The notes under the pieces were generated by a model. The model was not told where the DNA came from. It made no database searches and saw only the letters and a list, made by a program, of their open reading frames with translations. Positions 47,748-56,330 of a stretch of DNA of 64,000 nucleotides are shown one piece after another. A program made the position numbers and the translations under genes. This DNA is from Dyella subtropica (GTDB lineage Bacteria; Pseudomonadota; Gammaproteobacteria; Xanthomonadales; Rhodanobacteraceae): NCBI RefSeq assembly GCF_026283965.1, contig NZ_JAPDPD010000004.1, forward strand, positions 124,001-188,000. The letters are read 5' to 3'. The first letter of the stretch is position 1. Each line of letters opens with the position of its first letter.

Positions 47748-48805
47748 GCCAGCCCCCCCATCTCGTGCTCGGAAAGCACGTGGTCGATGATGTCGCGACC
47801 AAAAGCGTCAGTCTGCCGCTGCTGCATTTGGCGCAATGCTGCCGTACCCATTCCCGGAAGCGCCAACAGCGCTTGTGCGGCACGATAGCGAACCCACCAC
47901 ACCGTGTCGGCCAGCAAGGGCTCCAGGCGCTGGCCATCGGCCGCCTCGCCGATGCGACCCAGTGCCGCCGCCGCATGCATGCGCACATGCCAACGCGATG
48001 CGGCAAGGAAGCCGGCCACACGCTCGCGATCCTGTTTGTCGTTCACTAGTTGCAGGCAGACCGACGTTACGTGGTCATCGACAGAACTGTCGAGCAATTC
48101 CCTGATCACGCCCGCGGCGCGCACGGAATCGATGTCGGCCAGGAACCGCACCATTTTCGCCATGGTGCCGGCATTGGCACGCAGCACAACATCGCCGAGC
48201 TCGCGCGCTGCGCTGCCATCCTCGTTTCTGGCCAGGATGCGTGCCACGTTACCCGGCACCCAGTCCTCACGCTCCAGAATCATCGGCACAAATATCGCCA
48301 TCGCCCGGGGCGGGTCCACCTGTCCCAGTGCGTGCGCCGCGCACAGTGAAACGATGGGGCTGCGATCGCGAAGGAACGATGCCAGCTCGTCGAACACCTC
48401 TCGGTCGCGCAGGTATCCGAGTGCAATGATGGCCATCGCACGATGATGGTAGCTACCCCGCAGCATGCGCCGCGATGCCTCCACCAATCCCACGCGATGC
48501 CCCAGTGACGTCAGTCGTCGCGAGTCCGGTTCAGACAGTGATTCGTGGATCGTGTTCCAAGCTTCAACGAAACCAGTTGTTTCGCTTCGCTCCAAGCGGC
48601 GCACTTGCACATCCTTGCCTGCCAGCACGTGTTGCATCGCCTGTGACCAGTACAGCCGCGCGCGCTCATCACGCCGCTCACGCCTCTGCGCATGCGCTCG
48701 CAGAAAAACGATGACCGTCAACAGGCCGAAGGCAAACAGCAGAGTGAGTACCGCAACCCAGTACGCTACGTACAGGAGCGTTGCATCATTGGCGAGGCTT
48801 TCCAT
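47744..48805 (-). CDS. Membrane-anchored HEAT-repeat protein
   Basis: A 353-residue protein, first gene of the polysaccharide operon. The ATG at 48805 has GGGGGCAG upstream; the longer frame to 48952 lacks an RBS. One membrane helix (residues about 9-33, LLYVAYWVAVLTLLFAFGLL) is followed by about 290 residues of alpha-helical HEAT/PBS-lyase-type repeats (AIIALGYLRDREVFDEL, AAHALGQVDPPRAM, AAAALGRIGEAADG, AAQALLALPGMGTAAL). Such repeats bind partner proteins, so it may scaffold or regulate the synthase on the cytoplasmic face. The function is inferred from its context. Confidence 0.8.
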   Translation of the reverse strand: MESLANDATLLYVAYWVAVLTLLFAFGLLTVIVFLRAHAQRRERRDERARLYWSQAMQHVLAGKDVQVRRLERSETTGFVEAWNTIHESLSEPDSRRLTSLGHRVGLVEASRRMLRGSYHHRAMAIIALGYLRDREVFDELASFLRDRSPIVSLCAAHALGQVDPPRAMAIFVPMILEREDWVPGNVARILARNEDGSAARELGDVVLRANAGTMAKMVRFLADIDSVRAAGVIRELLDSSVDDHVTSVCLQLVNDKQDRERVAGFLAASRWHVRMHAAAALGRIGEAADGQRLEPLLADTVWWVRYRAAQALLALPGMGTAALRQMQQRQTDAFGRDIIDHVLSEHEMGGLA

Positions 48806-48873
48806 CGCTGCCCCCTGTTTACATGAACGATGCGCGGCTACCCATCCACGCCCCCTTCCAATCAAACGCAGCT

Positions 48874-49326
48874 TTAGACGTGCTTGGAGATCTCCACTTC
48901 GGGTCGAAAGCGGACCTCGGCCCCAACTGGATCGCAGTGACAGGCTACGCAAATATCCCGACGATCGATTCTGCAGCGCTTGGAACTTAGTTGCCGCTGG
49001 ACATGCACGACGTTGCCGTACCGCCGAGAAGTGATCGTGTTGCCAGCATTGCCGTCCGTGGATGTTGTATTGCCGTAACGCCGAGGTCTTGAGCTATAGC
49101 TATCGCTGTCATTTCGATACCTGACATTTCCGTACGTCTGATATGTGCCCGACGTACCCGCGGAGTCGTAGCGACAAACGGTGTTGCCATAACCCTGATA
49201 CCTCGACCAGGTTCTGCCCGGATCACTTTGATATCCAGCGTTTCTGTACTGCTAATAGATGGGCAGCTGTGTAGTGGCTGTGTAGCAGAAGGTCATCGGG
49301 AAGGAACCGATCAGCAAAGCTTTCAA
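48874..49326 (-). pseudogene. Decayed small secreted Tyr-Gly-Asn-repeat protein
   Basis: One minus-strand frame of 151 codons runs from TTG 49326 to TAA 48874-48876, broken only by a TAG at 49252-49254 (codon 25). It opens with KALLIGSFPM..., like the start of a signal peptide. After the stop the frame reads a low-complexity protein with spaced YGNT/YGNV units (GYGNTVCRY, TYGNVRY, RRYGNTT, RRYGNVV), rich in Ser, Thr, Arg and Tyr. The periodic units are hard to explain as chance. The 3' third is less convincing and may be out of the original frame. No homologue recalled with certainty. Confidence 0.4.
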
Positions 49327-49931
49327 GTCTTAGCCCCCATGATCATTGAGCGTGAAGCGCTCGATAGTATGGCCGGTAACCTCAACCTACCTAGGTAAAG
49401 CAACAAGTAGGCCTGTCACTCGCACCTAATATAATCAACTGGATAGCGTACATTTCTTAGGCTAATTCTCTGTTTTTTTGGCCACTATGTGACGCGATTT
49501 GGCAACGCACCGCCTTGGACGGTTGCCCATTCCCCAGGGGGGCGGATGTGACACCCTCCATTTTTGCGCACGGTGTTTCGAATGGAACGACCCGGCGCCC
49601 AAGGTCGACGCGCTGCGCACGTTGAAGGCCTGGTAGCAGGCTCTGCGAAAGACCAGTGATACCACCGTGATTCGCTGCGCAGCGCTACGTCAGCGAGAGG
49701 TTGTCCTTCATCCGCCAGACGGCATAGGGCAGGGGCATCCTGATAGTGCGCGAGGCGGACGGCTCCGATCTGACAAGTCTGGATTCGTACCAACGCCGAT
49801 GGAGGACAAGGCTTTCAGGTATCGCTCGGGGCCTGGGCAACCGAAGACGCCGACATCTGCGCTTTCCTGGATGCGCGATTGCCGGCGCCCTGAGTATTGG
49901 CGCAGCTCGTGGAAACCTGGGGCTCCTATCA

Positions 49932-49973
49932 GGGAGTTGAGAAAGGACTGTTCTGCCCCTTCTCAACTCTCCC
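49932..49973. repeat. Inverted repeat upstream of ABC exporter gene
   Basis: GAGTTGAGAA at 49934-49943 pairs with TTCTCAACTC at 49960-49969, with further GG/CC pairing on the loop side. A possible operator or transcription-stopping hairpin; there is no T-run after it. Confidence 0.5.
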
Positions 49974-50044
49974 GAGTCTGGGGCATGTCCGGACCCGGCG
50001 CCACGAATCAGGCACATGACGCGCCTGATTCATGGCAGGCCGTC

Positions 50045-50075
50045 CCCCAACTTTTGACATCGGCTGAAAGTGGGG
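50045..50075. repeat. Second imperfect hairpin upstream of ABC exporter gene
   Basis: CCCCAACTTT (50045-50054) can pair with AAAGTGGGG (50067-50075), nine pairs with one bulged base, about 140 bases before the GTG start of the exporter. Confidence 0.4.
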
Positions 50076-50217
50076 CGATTACCGGTTGACCCGTGATATT
50101 CAGGGCCGGCCAGGTACCGGCCGATGCCAAAAAGACTATATGCGTGAATCCACCGGTGTGAGAGAACGGCGGCAAATGCACTGAACCCGATCTTGTGCAC
50201 TCACTAGAAGTAGCGCC

Positions 50218-51864
50218 GTGGATCTGCTCAGATTGTTCGCCAGTTGCGCCCCGAGCAAGGTGTGCCTATCTCTGGTGCTCGGCGCGTTGGCGGGGGGCGT
50301 CTTCGCACTGCTGATACCCATCATCATGATCAGCCTGGGCCATGCCCATGAGTTCGTCCTGGTGGGTCACACTTGGTCCATCGGGACCTCCAGCTACACG
50401 CTGGAAGCCCTGTTCACGGGTGCCTGCGTGGTCATCCTGGTGTTCCGGTCCTTGTCGCAAATCATGCTCAGCGGGGTGGCACTGGATGCGACGGCGAGCC
50501 TGCGCGTAAAGACGTATCGCCGGATTTTGAGCGCCCCCATTGCGGAGCTCGAACGCATAGGCCCGTCCAAGTTGCTGGTGGCGATTACGACCGATGTAAA
50601 TCGGATTGTGGCCGGTGCCGCGCTGATTCCCACCATCCTGGTGGCGCTGGTGACGGTGGGCGGAATGCTTGCCTACGTCTATTTGCTGAGCCAGGTCGTC
50701 TTCTGGTTCGTGGTGAAGGCCATCGTGTTCGGCGTGGTCACGTATCAAGTTCCCATGCTGATAGGGAAGAAGTATTTCGAGAAGGCCCGCGACGATTCGA
50801 CGGGTCTGCAGGAGGCCATACGGGGCCTGATCTCCGGAACCAAGGAGCTGAAGCTCAACAGGGTGAGATCGGAACGCTATTTCGGGGAGATCCTGCTGGC
50901 CTTCGAGCAAGCCGTGTTGCGCAATACGAAACGCGCGAACACGATCGTTCTTTCCGCGGCCAATTACGGCGATCTTCTCAGCTTTCTTGTCATCGGCGTG
51001 ATCGCCTATGTGCTGATGAGCCATCACGCCGTGGGCAATGAGCAGCTGATTGGCTGCATCATGGCCTTGCTCTACATTTCCGGTCCGATCGGCCTGGTTC
51101 TCAATGCGATGCCTATCGTCGCCAATGCCAATGTGTCATTGCGTAACGTCAATCATTTGTTCGAAGCGATGCCGGTCGAACTGGCGGAGCAGACGTTTAC
51201 GCTGCTCCCGTCCTGGCGGCAGTTGCGGTACTCCGACATTACCTACCGGTATGAAGACGCGGGCCACCTGTTTCATCTGGGGCCGCTGGACTTCGAGGTC
51301 GAACGCGGGAAGATCACCTTTATCACCGGTGGCAACGGTTCGGGGAAATCCACCTTGGCCAAGATCATTTCCCTGCATTACCAGCCGCTCAGCGGGGATG
51401 TGCATTTCGGCGATCTCAAGATCGGTCCCGTTACGCTCAACCGGGCGCGGCAGCATATCTCGGCCATATTTACCGACTATTACCTGTTTGACCGGTTGCT
51501 CAGCAACGCAGGGTTTGTCGATCAGGCCATGATCAATGGCTATCTGACGAGATTGGGCATTGCCGGCAAGGCCGATGTCGAGCAGGGAAAGTTTTCCACG
51601 CTCTCCCTGTCGGACGGGCAGAGAAGGCGCCTGGCGCTGCTGGTGGCTTTTGTCGAAGATCGCGACGTCTATGTCTTCGACGAATGGGCGGCCGATCAGG
51701 ACCCTGGCTTCAAGGAAGTGTTCTACAAGGAAATTCTGTTGGAACTGAAACGGCGCGATAAAGCGGTGGTCGTCGTCACCCATGATGACAAGTACTTCCA
51801 CGTCGCGGACAAGGTCCTGATGATGGAAGAGGGGAAGTTGGTCAAGACTGTAAATCGGTCCTGA
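50218..51864 (+). CDS. Cyclic-peptide-type ABC exporter (permease-ATPase fusion)
   Basis: A 548-residue half-transporter with six membrane helices in the first 300 residues, then an ATPase domain: Walker A GGNGSGKST at about 371-379, signature LSDGQ at about 464-468, Walker B VYVFDEWAADQDP with the catalytic Glu near 488, and the H-loop VVTHDD. This matches the SyrD/PvdE/McjD-like group that exports siderophores and lipo- or cyclic peptides. GTG start at 50218 with a weak AGAAG upstream. It stands opposite the NRPS operon and should export its product or precursor across the inner membrane. Its last 23 bases overlap the end of the convergent racemase gene. Confidence 0.92.
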   Translation: MDLLRLFASCAPSKVCLSLVLGALAGGVFALLIPIIMISLGHAHEFVLVGHTWSIGTSSYTLEALFTGACVVILVFRSLSQIMLSGVALDATASLRVKTYRRILSAPIAELERIGPSKLLVAITTDVNRIVAGAALIPTILVALVTVGGMLAYVYLLSQVVFWFVVKAIVFGVVTYQVPMLIGKKYFEKARDDSTGLQEAIRGLISGTKELKLNRVRSERYFGEILLAFEQAVLRNTKRANTIVLSAANYGDLLSFLVIGVIAYVLMSHHAVGNEQLIGCIMALLYISGPIGLVLNAMPIVANANVSLRNVNHLFEAMPVELAEQTFTLLPSWRQLRYSDITYRYEDAGHLFHLGPLDFEVERGKITFITGGNGSGKSTLAKIISLHYQPLSGDVHFGDLKIGPVTLNRARQHISAIFTDYYLFDRLLSNAGFVDQAMINGYLTRLGIAGKADVEQGKFSTLSLSDGQRRRLALLVAFVEDRDVYVFDEWAADQDPGFKEVFYKEILLELKRRDKAVVVVTHDDKYFHVADKVLMMEEGKLVKTVNRS

Positions 51865-52780
51865 AACGGGCTTGCTGCAGCTCGCGCATCGCGCAGCTCA
51901 GCGGATCGATCAGGGGCCATGGCGGCGTGATGCCCGGCGCGTGCTGCAGAAGCAGCGGAATCTCCGTGCAGCCGCAAATCATTCCGTCCGCCTGCGGCGC
52001 CCACTGCGCCAGCGCTTTCAGCAGTGAGGGTAACTGGGTGGCGGCATAGTCCAGGTTCCCCGCCTTGACTCCGCGATAGACGATGTCCATCAGCAGGGCT
52101 TCCGCGTCTTCGGAGGGCGTCAGGCAGCGCACATTCCAGCGCGCCAGGCTGTGGCTATAGAGGCCGGTGGCGCGTGTTCCGAAGGTCGAGAGCACGATGA
52201 CGTCGGACATGTCACGGCAATGACGTGCCGCTGTGTCGACCAGATTGACCAGTCGCGTCTGCGCCGGAATGCGGATGTCCTTGAGAAAGTGGTGCGCGGT
52301 GTTGCACAGGACCACCAGCGTGGCCGTCTCCGGTTCGCCGGCGACCTGCCAGGCGAGATCCACCGCGGCGTTCAATGCGGTCACCACTTGCCGGCGCGTG
52401 GCCGCGGCATGTGGCTCTCCCGCCAGTTCGACGCGCACGGCAACGCTGCGATCGGGAACGGAGCAGGCTTGCACCAGGACGATCTTCCTGCTGGAACCGA
52501 AGCAGTCACAAGCCGCCGCGAAGCCGCGCAGGCCGACTTGCGGCCCCATGCCGCCAATGAGCAGCAGCGGTGGCGCGCTGACACGATGCGGCGACAGTAC
52601 GAAGACTTCGTCCGCGAAAGACTGATCTTTGCTATGCCTGCCAAGCAGTGATTGTGTCGCGGCGGCGGTCAACAGGGCTTTTTCGGCGTCCATGGCAGCA
52701 CGCCGTGCGGCTTCATGATCGTCGAATTGCCATGGATGCGTCTTGGGCGGGAGGTGCCGCTTCGCCTTGTGTGCTGTCAT
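51842..52780 (-). CDS. Aspartate/glutamate racemase family protein
   Basis: A 312-residue cofactor-independent racemase family enzyme. The two catalytic cysteines are in VLCNTAHHF and GMICGCTEIPLLL, and the N-terminal GGMGP loop is intact, the usual signature of Asp/Glu racemases. It is longer than the usual 230-250 residues because of about 70 extra N-terminal residues. ATG 52780 is chosen because longer frames would run into the MbtH gene. Last gene of the NRPS operon. It may supply a D-Asp or D-Glu type building block to the synthetase, which has no epimerisation domain in the visible part; this link is inference. Confidence 0.85.
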   Translation of the reverse strand: MTAHKAKRHLPPKTHPWQFDDHEAARRAAMDAEKALLTAAATQSLLGRHSKDQSFADEVFVLSPHRVSAPPLLLIGGMGPQVGLRGFAAACDCFGSSRKIVLVQACSVPDRSVAVRVELAGEPHAAATRRQVVTALNAAVDLAWQVAGEPETATLVVLCNTAHHFLKDIRIPAQTRLVNLVDTAARHCRDMSDVIVLSTFGTRATGLYSHSLARWNVRCLTPSEDAEALLMDIVYRGVKAGNLDYAATQLPSLLKALAQWAPQADGMICGCTEIPLLLQHAPGITPPWPLIDPLSCAMRELQQARFRTDLQS

Positions 52781-52827
52781 GTGTACACCCTGCGCTATTC
52801 GCAAGAACGGTGGTGCGAGGTATGACT

Positions 52828-53031
52828 TCAGCCTGGCGTCACCAGCGAGAGGGGACGCATATCGGTCCACACCTTTTCGATGTGGTCCAGACATTCCTGG
52901 CGCGTCCCCTGTTTTCCCGCAGGCGTCCAGCCCGGCGGCAGGGCTCGCTCGGTAAACCAGATGGAATAAAAGCCCTCGTGGTTGACGACGACAAGGTAAT
53001 GCTCGTTTTCTTCAATCAGGGAATCTGTCAC
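52828..53031 (-). CDS. MbtH-like NRPS accessory protein
   Basis: A 67-residue MbtH-family protein, which binds adenylation domains and is needed for folding or activity of many of them. The family core is seen: NEHYLVVVNHEGFYSIW, LPPGWTPAG, and ECLDHIEKVWTDMRPLSL. Start is GTG at 53031 with AAGGAG eight bases upstream. The longer frame to 53103 would overlap the AsnB gene tail spacing and has no RBS. Lies 83 bases after the AsnB stop, within the NRPS operon. Confidence 0.95.
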   Translation of the reverse strand: MTDSLIEENEHYLVVVNHEGFYSIWFTERALPPGWTPAGKQGTRQECLDHIEKVWTDMRPLSLVTPG

Positions 53032-53114
53032 GGGATGCTCCTTTCTGTAGGGAACCTCGAAAAACGATCCTCTTGATGATCTCCGAGCCGGCGAGTCCGG
53101 CACGGGTCCGTTGC

Positions 53115-54986
53115 TCAGCTGAAATCGGGCATGCCGAATTCGTCCAGGAACACGCCAAAACTCAACACCGTGAACAACACATCCGTCTCGAACGGCAGGT
53201 TCAGATGAAAGCCGTCCTCCAAATAACGTTTCTTGAGGGCTTCAATCGAGTGCGGGTTGAAGTATCCCTGGCGGGAAATGCGTGAGAACGACAGGATGTC
53301 CTCCACCCATTCCCGCGCGTGCCGCAGCAGATAGGGGCTGCCTGGGCCGTGGAAGCCGAATTTCTCGCGTTTGACGATGGCGTCCGGCACCTTTCCGTCG
53401 GCGACGCGTTTGATCAGGTATTTTTCCTGCCAGCCATTCAACTTGAGGTCCGGCGGCACCGTGACGGCGAATTTGACCAAGTCCAGATCGAGGAAGGGAA
53501 AGCGTGCTTCCACCGAATTGGCCATGGCCATGCGGTCGCCGTGATCCGATACGAGATGATCGACCAGGCGTAATTTGAAGTCCAAGTACGAGCGCTGGTG
53601 AATGGGGTGCCGGCCGGTCAGGCGATCGCGGTTGACGATCGGCCGTTCGAGGCAGTCGAACGCCTCGTATTGCGCGGACAATGCCGGCGCATAGAGCGCG
53701 GCCTTGATGTCGCGGAATGCGAGATGGTTGGTTTCGTAAACCATGAGCGGCGAACCCCACAAACGCTCGCGCAATTCGGCCTCCATTTCCGCTTCGAGGA
53801 AATCCTCCATCGCGGCAACCGGATGGCCGAAGCGATCGAACCGGTAACCGATGTAGCCGGCGAACAATTCATCGGCGCCTTCTCCACTCAACACCACCGG
53901 CACACCGGCCGCGCGCGCGGCCTCCGACAAGGCCAGCGAGCAGGTGTTGTAGCTTTCCTTCAGCGGGCATTCCGCGTGACGGATCATGGTCGAAAATCGC
54001 TGGACAATTTCCGGCCAATCGAAGTGGATGCCGTGGTGCTCGACGCCGACGTGCTGCGCGACGATGGCCTGATGCACGCTTTCGTCCATCTCGCGCCGTG
54101 GAAAAGTGATGGAAAACGCCCGGCGCTGCGTGCCCGGACTTGCTCTCGCGACGAGTGCGGCGATCAGGGAAGAGTCGAGGCCACCGCTCAGATAGAGACC
54201 GACGGGCACGTCGGATTGGAGCCGCCGTCGCACCGATGCATCCAGCAATGCGTCCAGCTGTTCGATCCACTCGGATTCGGATACGTGCGGTGTCGGCGTA
54301 TCGGCATGGGGGTAGATCAGATCCCAGTATTCCTCCACGCGAACCGTCCCGTCCGCGACGATGGCACGATGACCGTTCGGCAAACTGCGGATGCCGTCGA
54401 ACATGCTGGTTGGCGAAATCAGGCCGGGGAAGGTCAATATCTGATCGAGCCCGGTCGGGTCGACCCGTCGCTCGATAGCCGGATGTCGAAGAATCGCCTT
54501 GATTTCCGAGGCGAATACCAGGGTGCGATCGACCACCGTGTAGTAGAGCGGACAGATGCCGAAGGGATCGCGTGCCAGCACCAACCGACGTTGGCGGCGG
54601 TCGTAGATCGCGGCGGCGAACTGGCCATTGAGGCGATGAACGAAGTCGACGCCTTCTTCCTCGTACAAGTGCAGCAGAACTTCCACGTCACACTGGCTGC
54701 GGAAACAGTGGCCGCGCTTGCGCAAATCGGCGCGCAGTTCGGGCGCGTTATAGATTTCTCCATTGCAGACCAGGACGACACTGCCGTCCTCGTTGGTCAT
54801 CGGCTGTTGACCGCTGCGCAAGTCGACGATGGACAGGCGGCGAAAGCCCAGCCCCAGCGCGCCGTCCAGGAACTGGCCGTCGTCGTCCGGTCCACGATGG
54901 GCCAGCGCCGCGCACATCGCGTCGAGAATAGGGGCGACGGCGGGACGCTGCCCATCCAGATCCAGATAACCGGCTATGCCGCACAT
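53115..54986 (-). CDS. Glutamine-dependent asparagine synthase-like amidotransferase
   Basis: A 623-residue class-II amidotransferase. Cys2 (MCGIAGYLD) is the glutaminase nucleophile, with RGPDDDG and CNGEIYN completing the site; the synthase domain has the ATP-pyrophosphatase loop SGGLDSS at 267-273 and SGEGADELFAGY. Length fits AsnB family proteins. In NRPS loci such enzymes amidate carboxylates of the peptide or a precursor (known for the family), so here it may form an Asn/Gln-type side chain or a terminal amide. Placed between the glycosyltransferase (6-base gap) and MbtH genes, clearly one operon. Not a housekeeping asparagine synthetase by context. Confidence 0.9.
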   Translation of the reverse strand: MCGIAGYLDLDGQRPAVAPILDAMCAALAHRGPDDDGQFLDGALGLGFRRLSIVDLRSGQQPMTNEDGSVVLVCNGEIYNAPELRADLRKRGHCFRSQCDVEVLLHLYEEEGVDFVHRLNGQFAAAIYDRRQRRLVLARDPFGICPLYYTVVDRTLVFASEIKAILRHPAIERRVDPTGLDQILTFPGLISPTSMFDGIRSLPNGHRAIVADGTVRVEEYWDLIYPHADTPTPHVSESEWIEQLDALLDASVRRRLQSDVPVGLYLSGGLDSSLIAALVARASPGTQRRAFSITFPRREMDESVHQAIVAQHVGVEHHGIHFDWPEIVQRFSTMIRHAECPLKESYNTCSLALSEAARAAGVPVVLSGEGADELFAGYIGYRFDRFGHPVAAMEDFLEAEMEAELRERLWGSPLMVYETNHLAFRDIKAALYAPALSAQYEAFDCLERPIVNRDRLTGRHPIHQRSYLDFKLRLVDHLVSDHGDRMAMANSVEARFPFLDLDLVKFAVTVPPDLKLNGWQEKYLIKRVADGKVPDAIVKREKFGFHGPGSPYLLRHAREWVEDILSFSRISRQGYFNPHSIEALKKRYLEDGFHLNLPFETDVLFTVLSFGVFLDEFGMPDFS

Positions 54987-54992
54987 GGCCCG

Positions 54993-56330
54993 TCATTCCC
55001 CGGCAAGCGCTTCGAGCGCTGCAAATCCCGCTTCTGTATACGTCGGCTGGCGGATACGCGCCGACATCTCGGTGCAGCGAAGCGCGAATTCCGGCGCGGC
55101 GGCGGTCTCGATCAAGCGCCGGATATCGGCAGCGGTCGCTCGCCGCGGATCACCGAGTACACCTAGCCCGTGATAGACCATGCGCGCGGCGCAGCCGGGC
55201 TGGTCGAAGGCGATCGGCAGCAACACGCTCGGCACGCCGAAGTAGACGCATTCGTGCACGGAATTCGCGCCGGCGTGGGTGATCATCAGCGCGGCTCGCT
55301 GCAGGATCTGCAACTGCGGAACGCGCGACATCACGATGGCGCCAGCGGGATAGCCGGTGAGTTCGTCGGGATGGACATAGCTTCCGGTGGCCATCACCAA
55401 TTGCCATCCCGGCAACTCGGCCGCCGCATCGATCATGGCCTGCAGCAATTCACGATGTCTTTGCAGGGGCAGATAGAGCAAGGTGCCCAGGGAGCAATAG
55501 AGCAGCTTGCGCGTCGGATCAATGCGGTCCCATGGAAAGTCGCTTTCGGTGCGGTCGGGATTGATCGCGAAACCGATGCGATGCCTGCGGGGAGGAAGCG
55601 GTGCCGGGAAGTCCAACTCCTCTGCGCTCAGGAAGAATTCCGGAGCCACCGCCAGCGGCGCCAGAAAACTGCGCCAGCTCAGACGTCGCTGACCGGTGAG
55701 ACGAGCCAAGGGCGATAGAAAGCGCAGCATGTTGATGTCCAGGCCGAGCCAGGTGATGGCTGCGTGCCGTATACGCCCCACGATGTGGTGGCGGGCCCAG
55801 ATAAGGCGGACGTGCCATGCCCCTAGCGGGCTGTGAGTGGGAACATGGAGGCTCGATAGCGGCGGATTGACCGGATGCGGGTAATGGGAAAACAGCGAGG
55901 TGGCATAGGCCATGGGAATGCCGCGCCGCCGCGCGAGTAGCCCGATCAGGGCGAGATGGGGGACGTCGGGGCTGAGCAGCACCAGTTGGGGGGCGATGCG
56001 GTCCAGCGCTTCATCGACCTCACGATTGCGGCCGGCCAGCACATCCCCGATCAGCTTTTCGTATCGGCTGGTCCAACGGCGTCGTTCGCGCAACAAGGCA
56101 AACGGACCCAATTCGGCGAATTGCTTGCGCAAATTCACCAGGAATCCGGTCGGAAACATCTCCGCGAGCACCGGCTCAAACATCAGGCCCGCTTCCGCGA
56201 CGACCGGCGCGGCATCCGGAATACTGATGATCCAGACTTGATGCCCGCGTTCGCGCAGGCGACGGGCCAGCATCACTACCCCATTGATCGCACCCGGCAG
56301 CGGCCATCCGCACAGCGCTATCGTCGTCAT
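54993..56330 (-). CDS. UGT/MGT-type glycosyltransferase (GT1-like)
   Basis: A 445-residue GT-B glycosyltransferase. The C-terminal donor-binding domain shows the macrolide/UGT-type signature THAGANSVHECVYFGVPSVL followed by PIAFDQPGCAARM, and the N-terminal acceptor domain opens with a GAINGVVMLARRLRERGHQV beta-alpha unit. It is expected to transfer a sugar from a nucleotide donor to the peptide, in the cytoplasm. ATG overlaps the NRPS stop by 4 bases, so it is translationally coupled to the synthetase and a dedicated tailoring step is likely. No sugar-nucleotide biosynthesis genes are visible, so a common donor is likely. Confidence 0.88.
   Translation of the reverse strand: MTTIALCGWPLPGAINGVVMLARRLRERGHQVWIISIPDAAPVVAEAGLMFEPVLAEMFPTGFLVNLRKQFAELGPFALLRERRRWTSRYEKLIGDVLAGRNREVDEALDRIAPQLVLLSPDVPHLALIGLLARRRGIPMAYATSLFSHYPHPVNPPLSSLHVPTHSPLGAWHVRLIWARHHIVGRIRHAAITWLGLDINMLRFLSPLARLTGQRRLSWRSFLAPLAVAPEFFLSAEELDFPAPLPPRRHRIGFAINPDRTESDFPWDRIDPTRKLLYCSLGTLLYLPLQRHRELLQAMIDAAAELPGWQLVMATGSYVHPDELTGYPAGAIVMSRVPQLQILQRAALMITHAGANSVHECVYFGVPSVLLPIAFDQPGCAARMVYHGLGVLGDPRRATAADIRRLIETAAAPEFALRCTEMSARIRQPTYTEAGFAALEALAGE

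Larger units (their letters stand above)
49327..50217. other. Non-coding or decayed region between the polysaccharide and NRPS loci
   Basis: About 890 bases without a supportable gene. An AT-richer stretch at 49,380-49,490 includes a run of seven Ts at 49,473. Frames in 49,580-50,020 are short and broken in all phases; fragments such as WNDPAPKVDALRTLKAW (+) suggest the remains of a gene, unidentified. It should contain the promoter of the ABC transporter; two hairpins are listed separately. Confidence 0.6.

Noticed and set aside
48987-49226. 79-codon minus-strand frame as a gene
   Set aside because: It is a different frame from the YGN-repeat reading and has no repeat, no RBS and no recognisable content.
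52781-52894. Longer racemase start at 52894
   Set aside because: It would overlap the end of the MbtH gene, and the ATG at 52780 gives a sensible N-terminus.
53598-55166. Long plus-strand frame opposite AsnB and the glycosyltransferase
   Set aside because: A shadow of high-GC coding sequence; the minus strand has full family motifs there.
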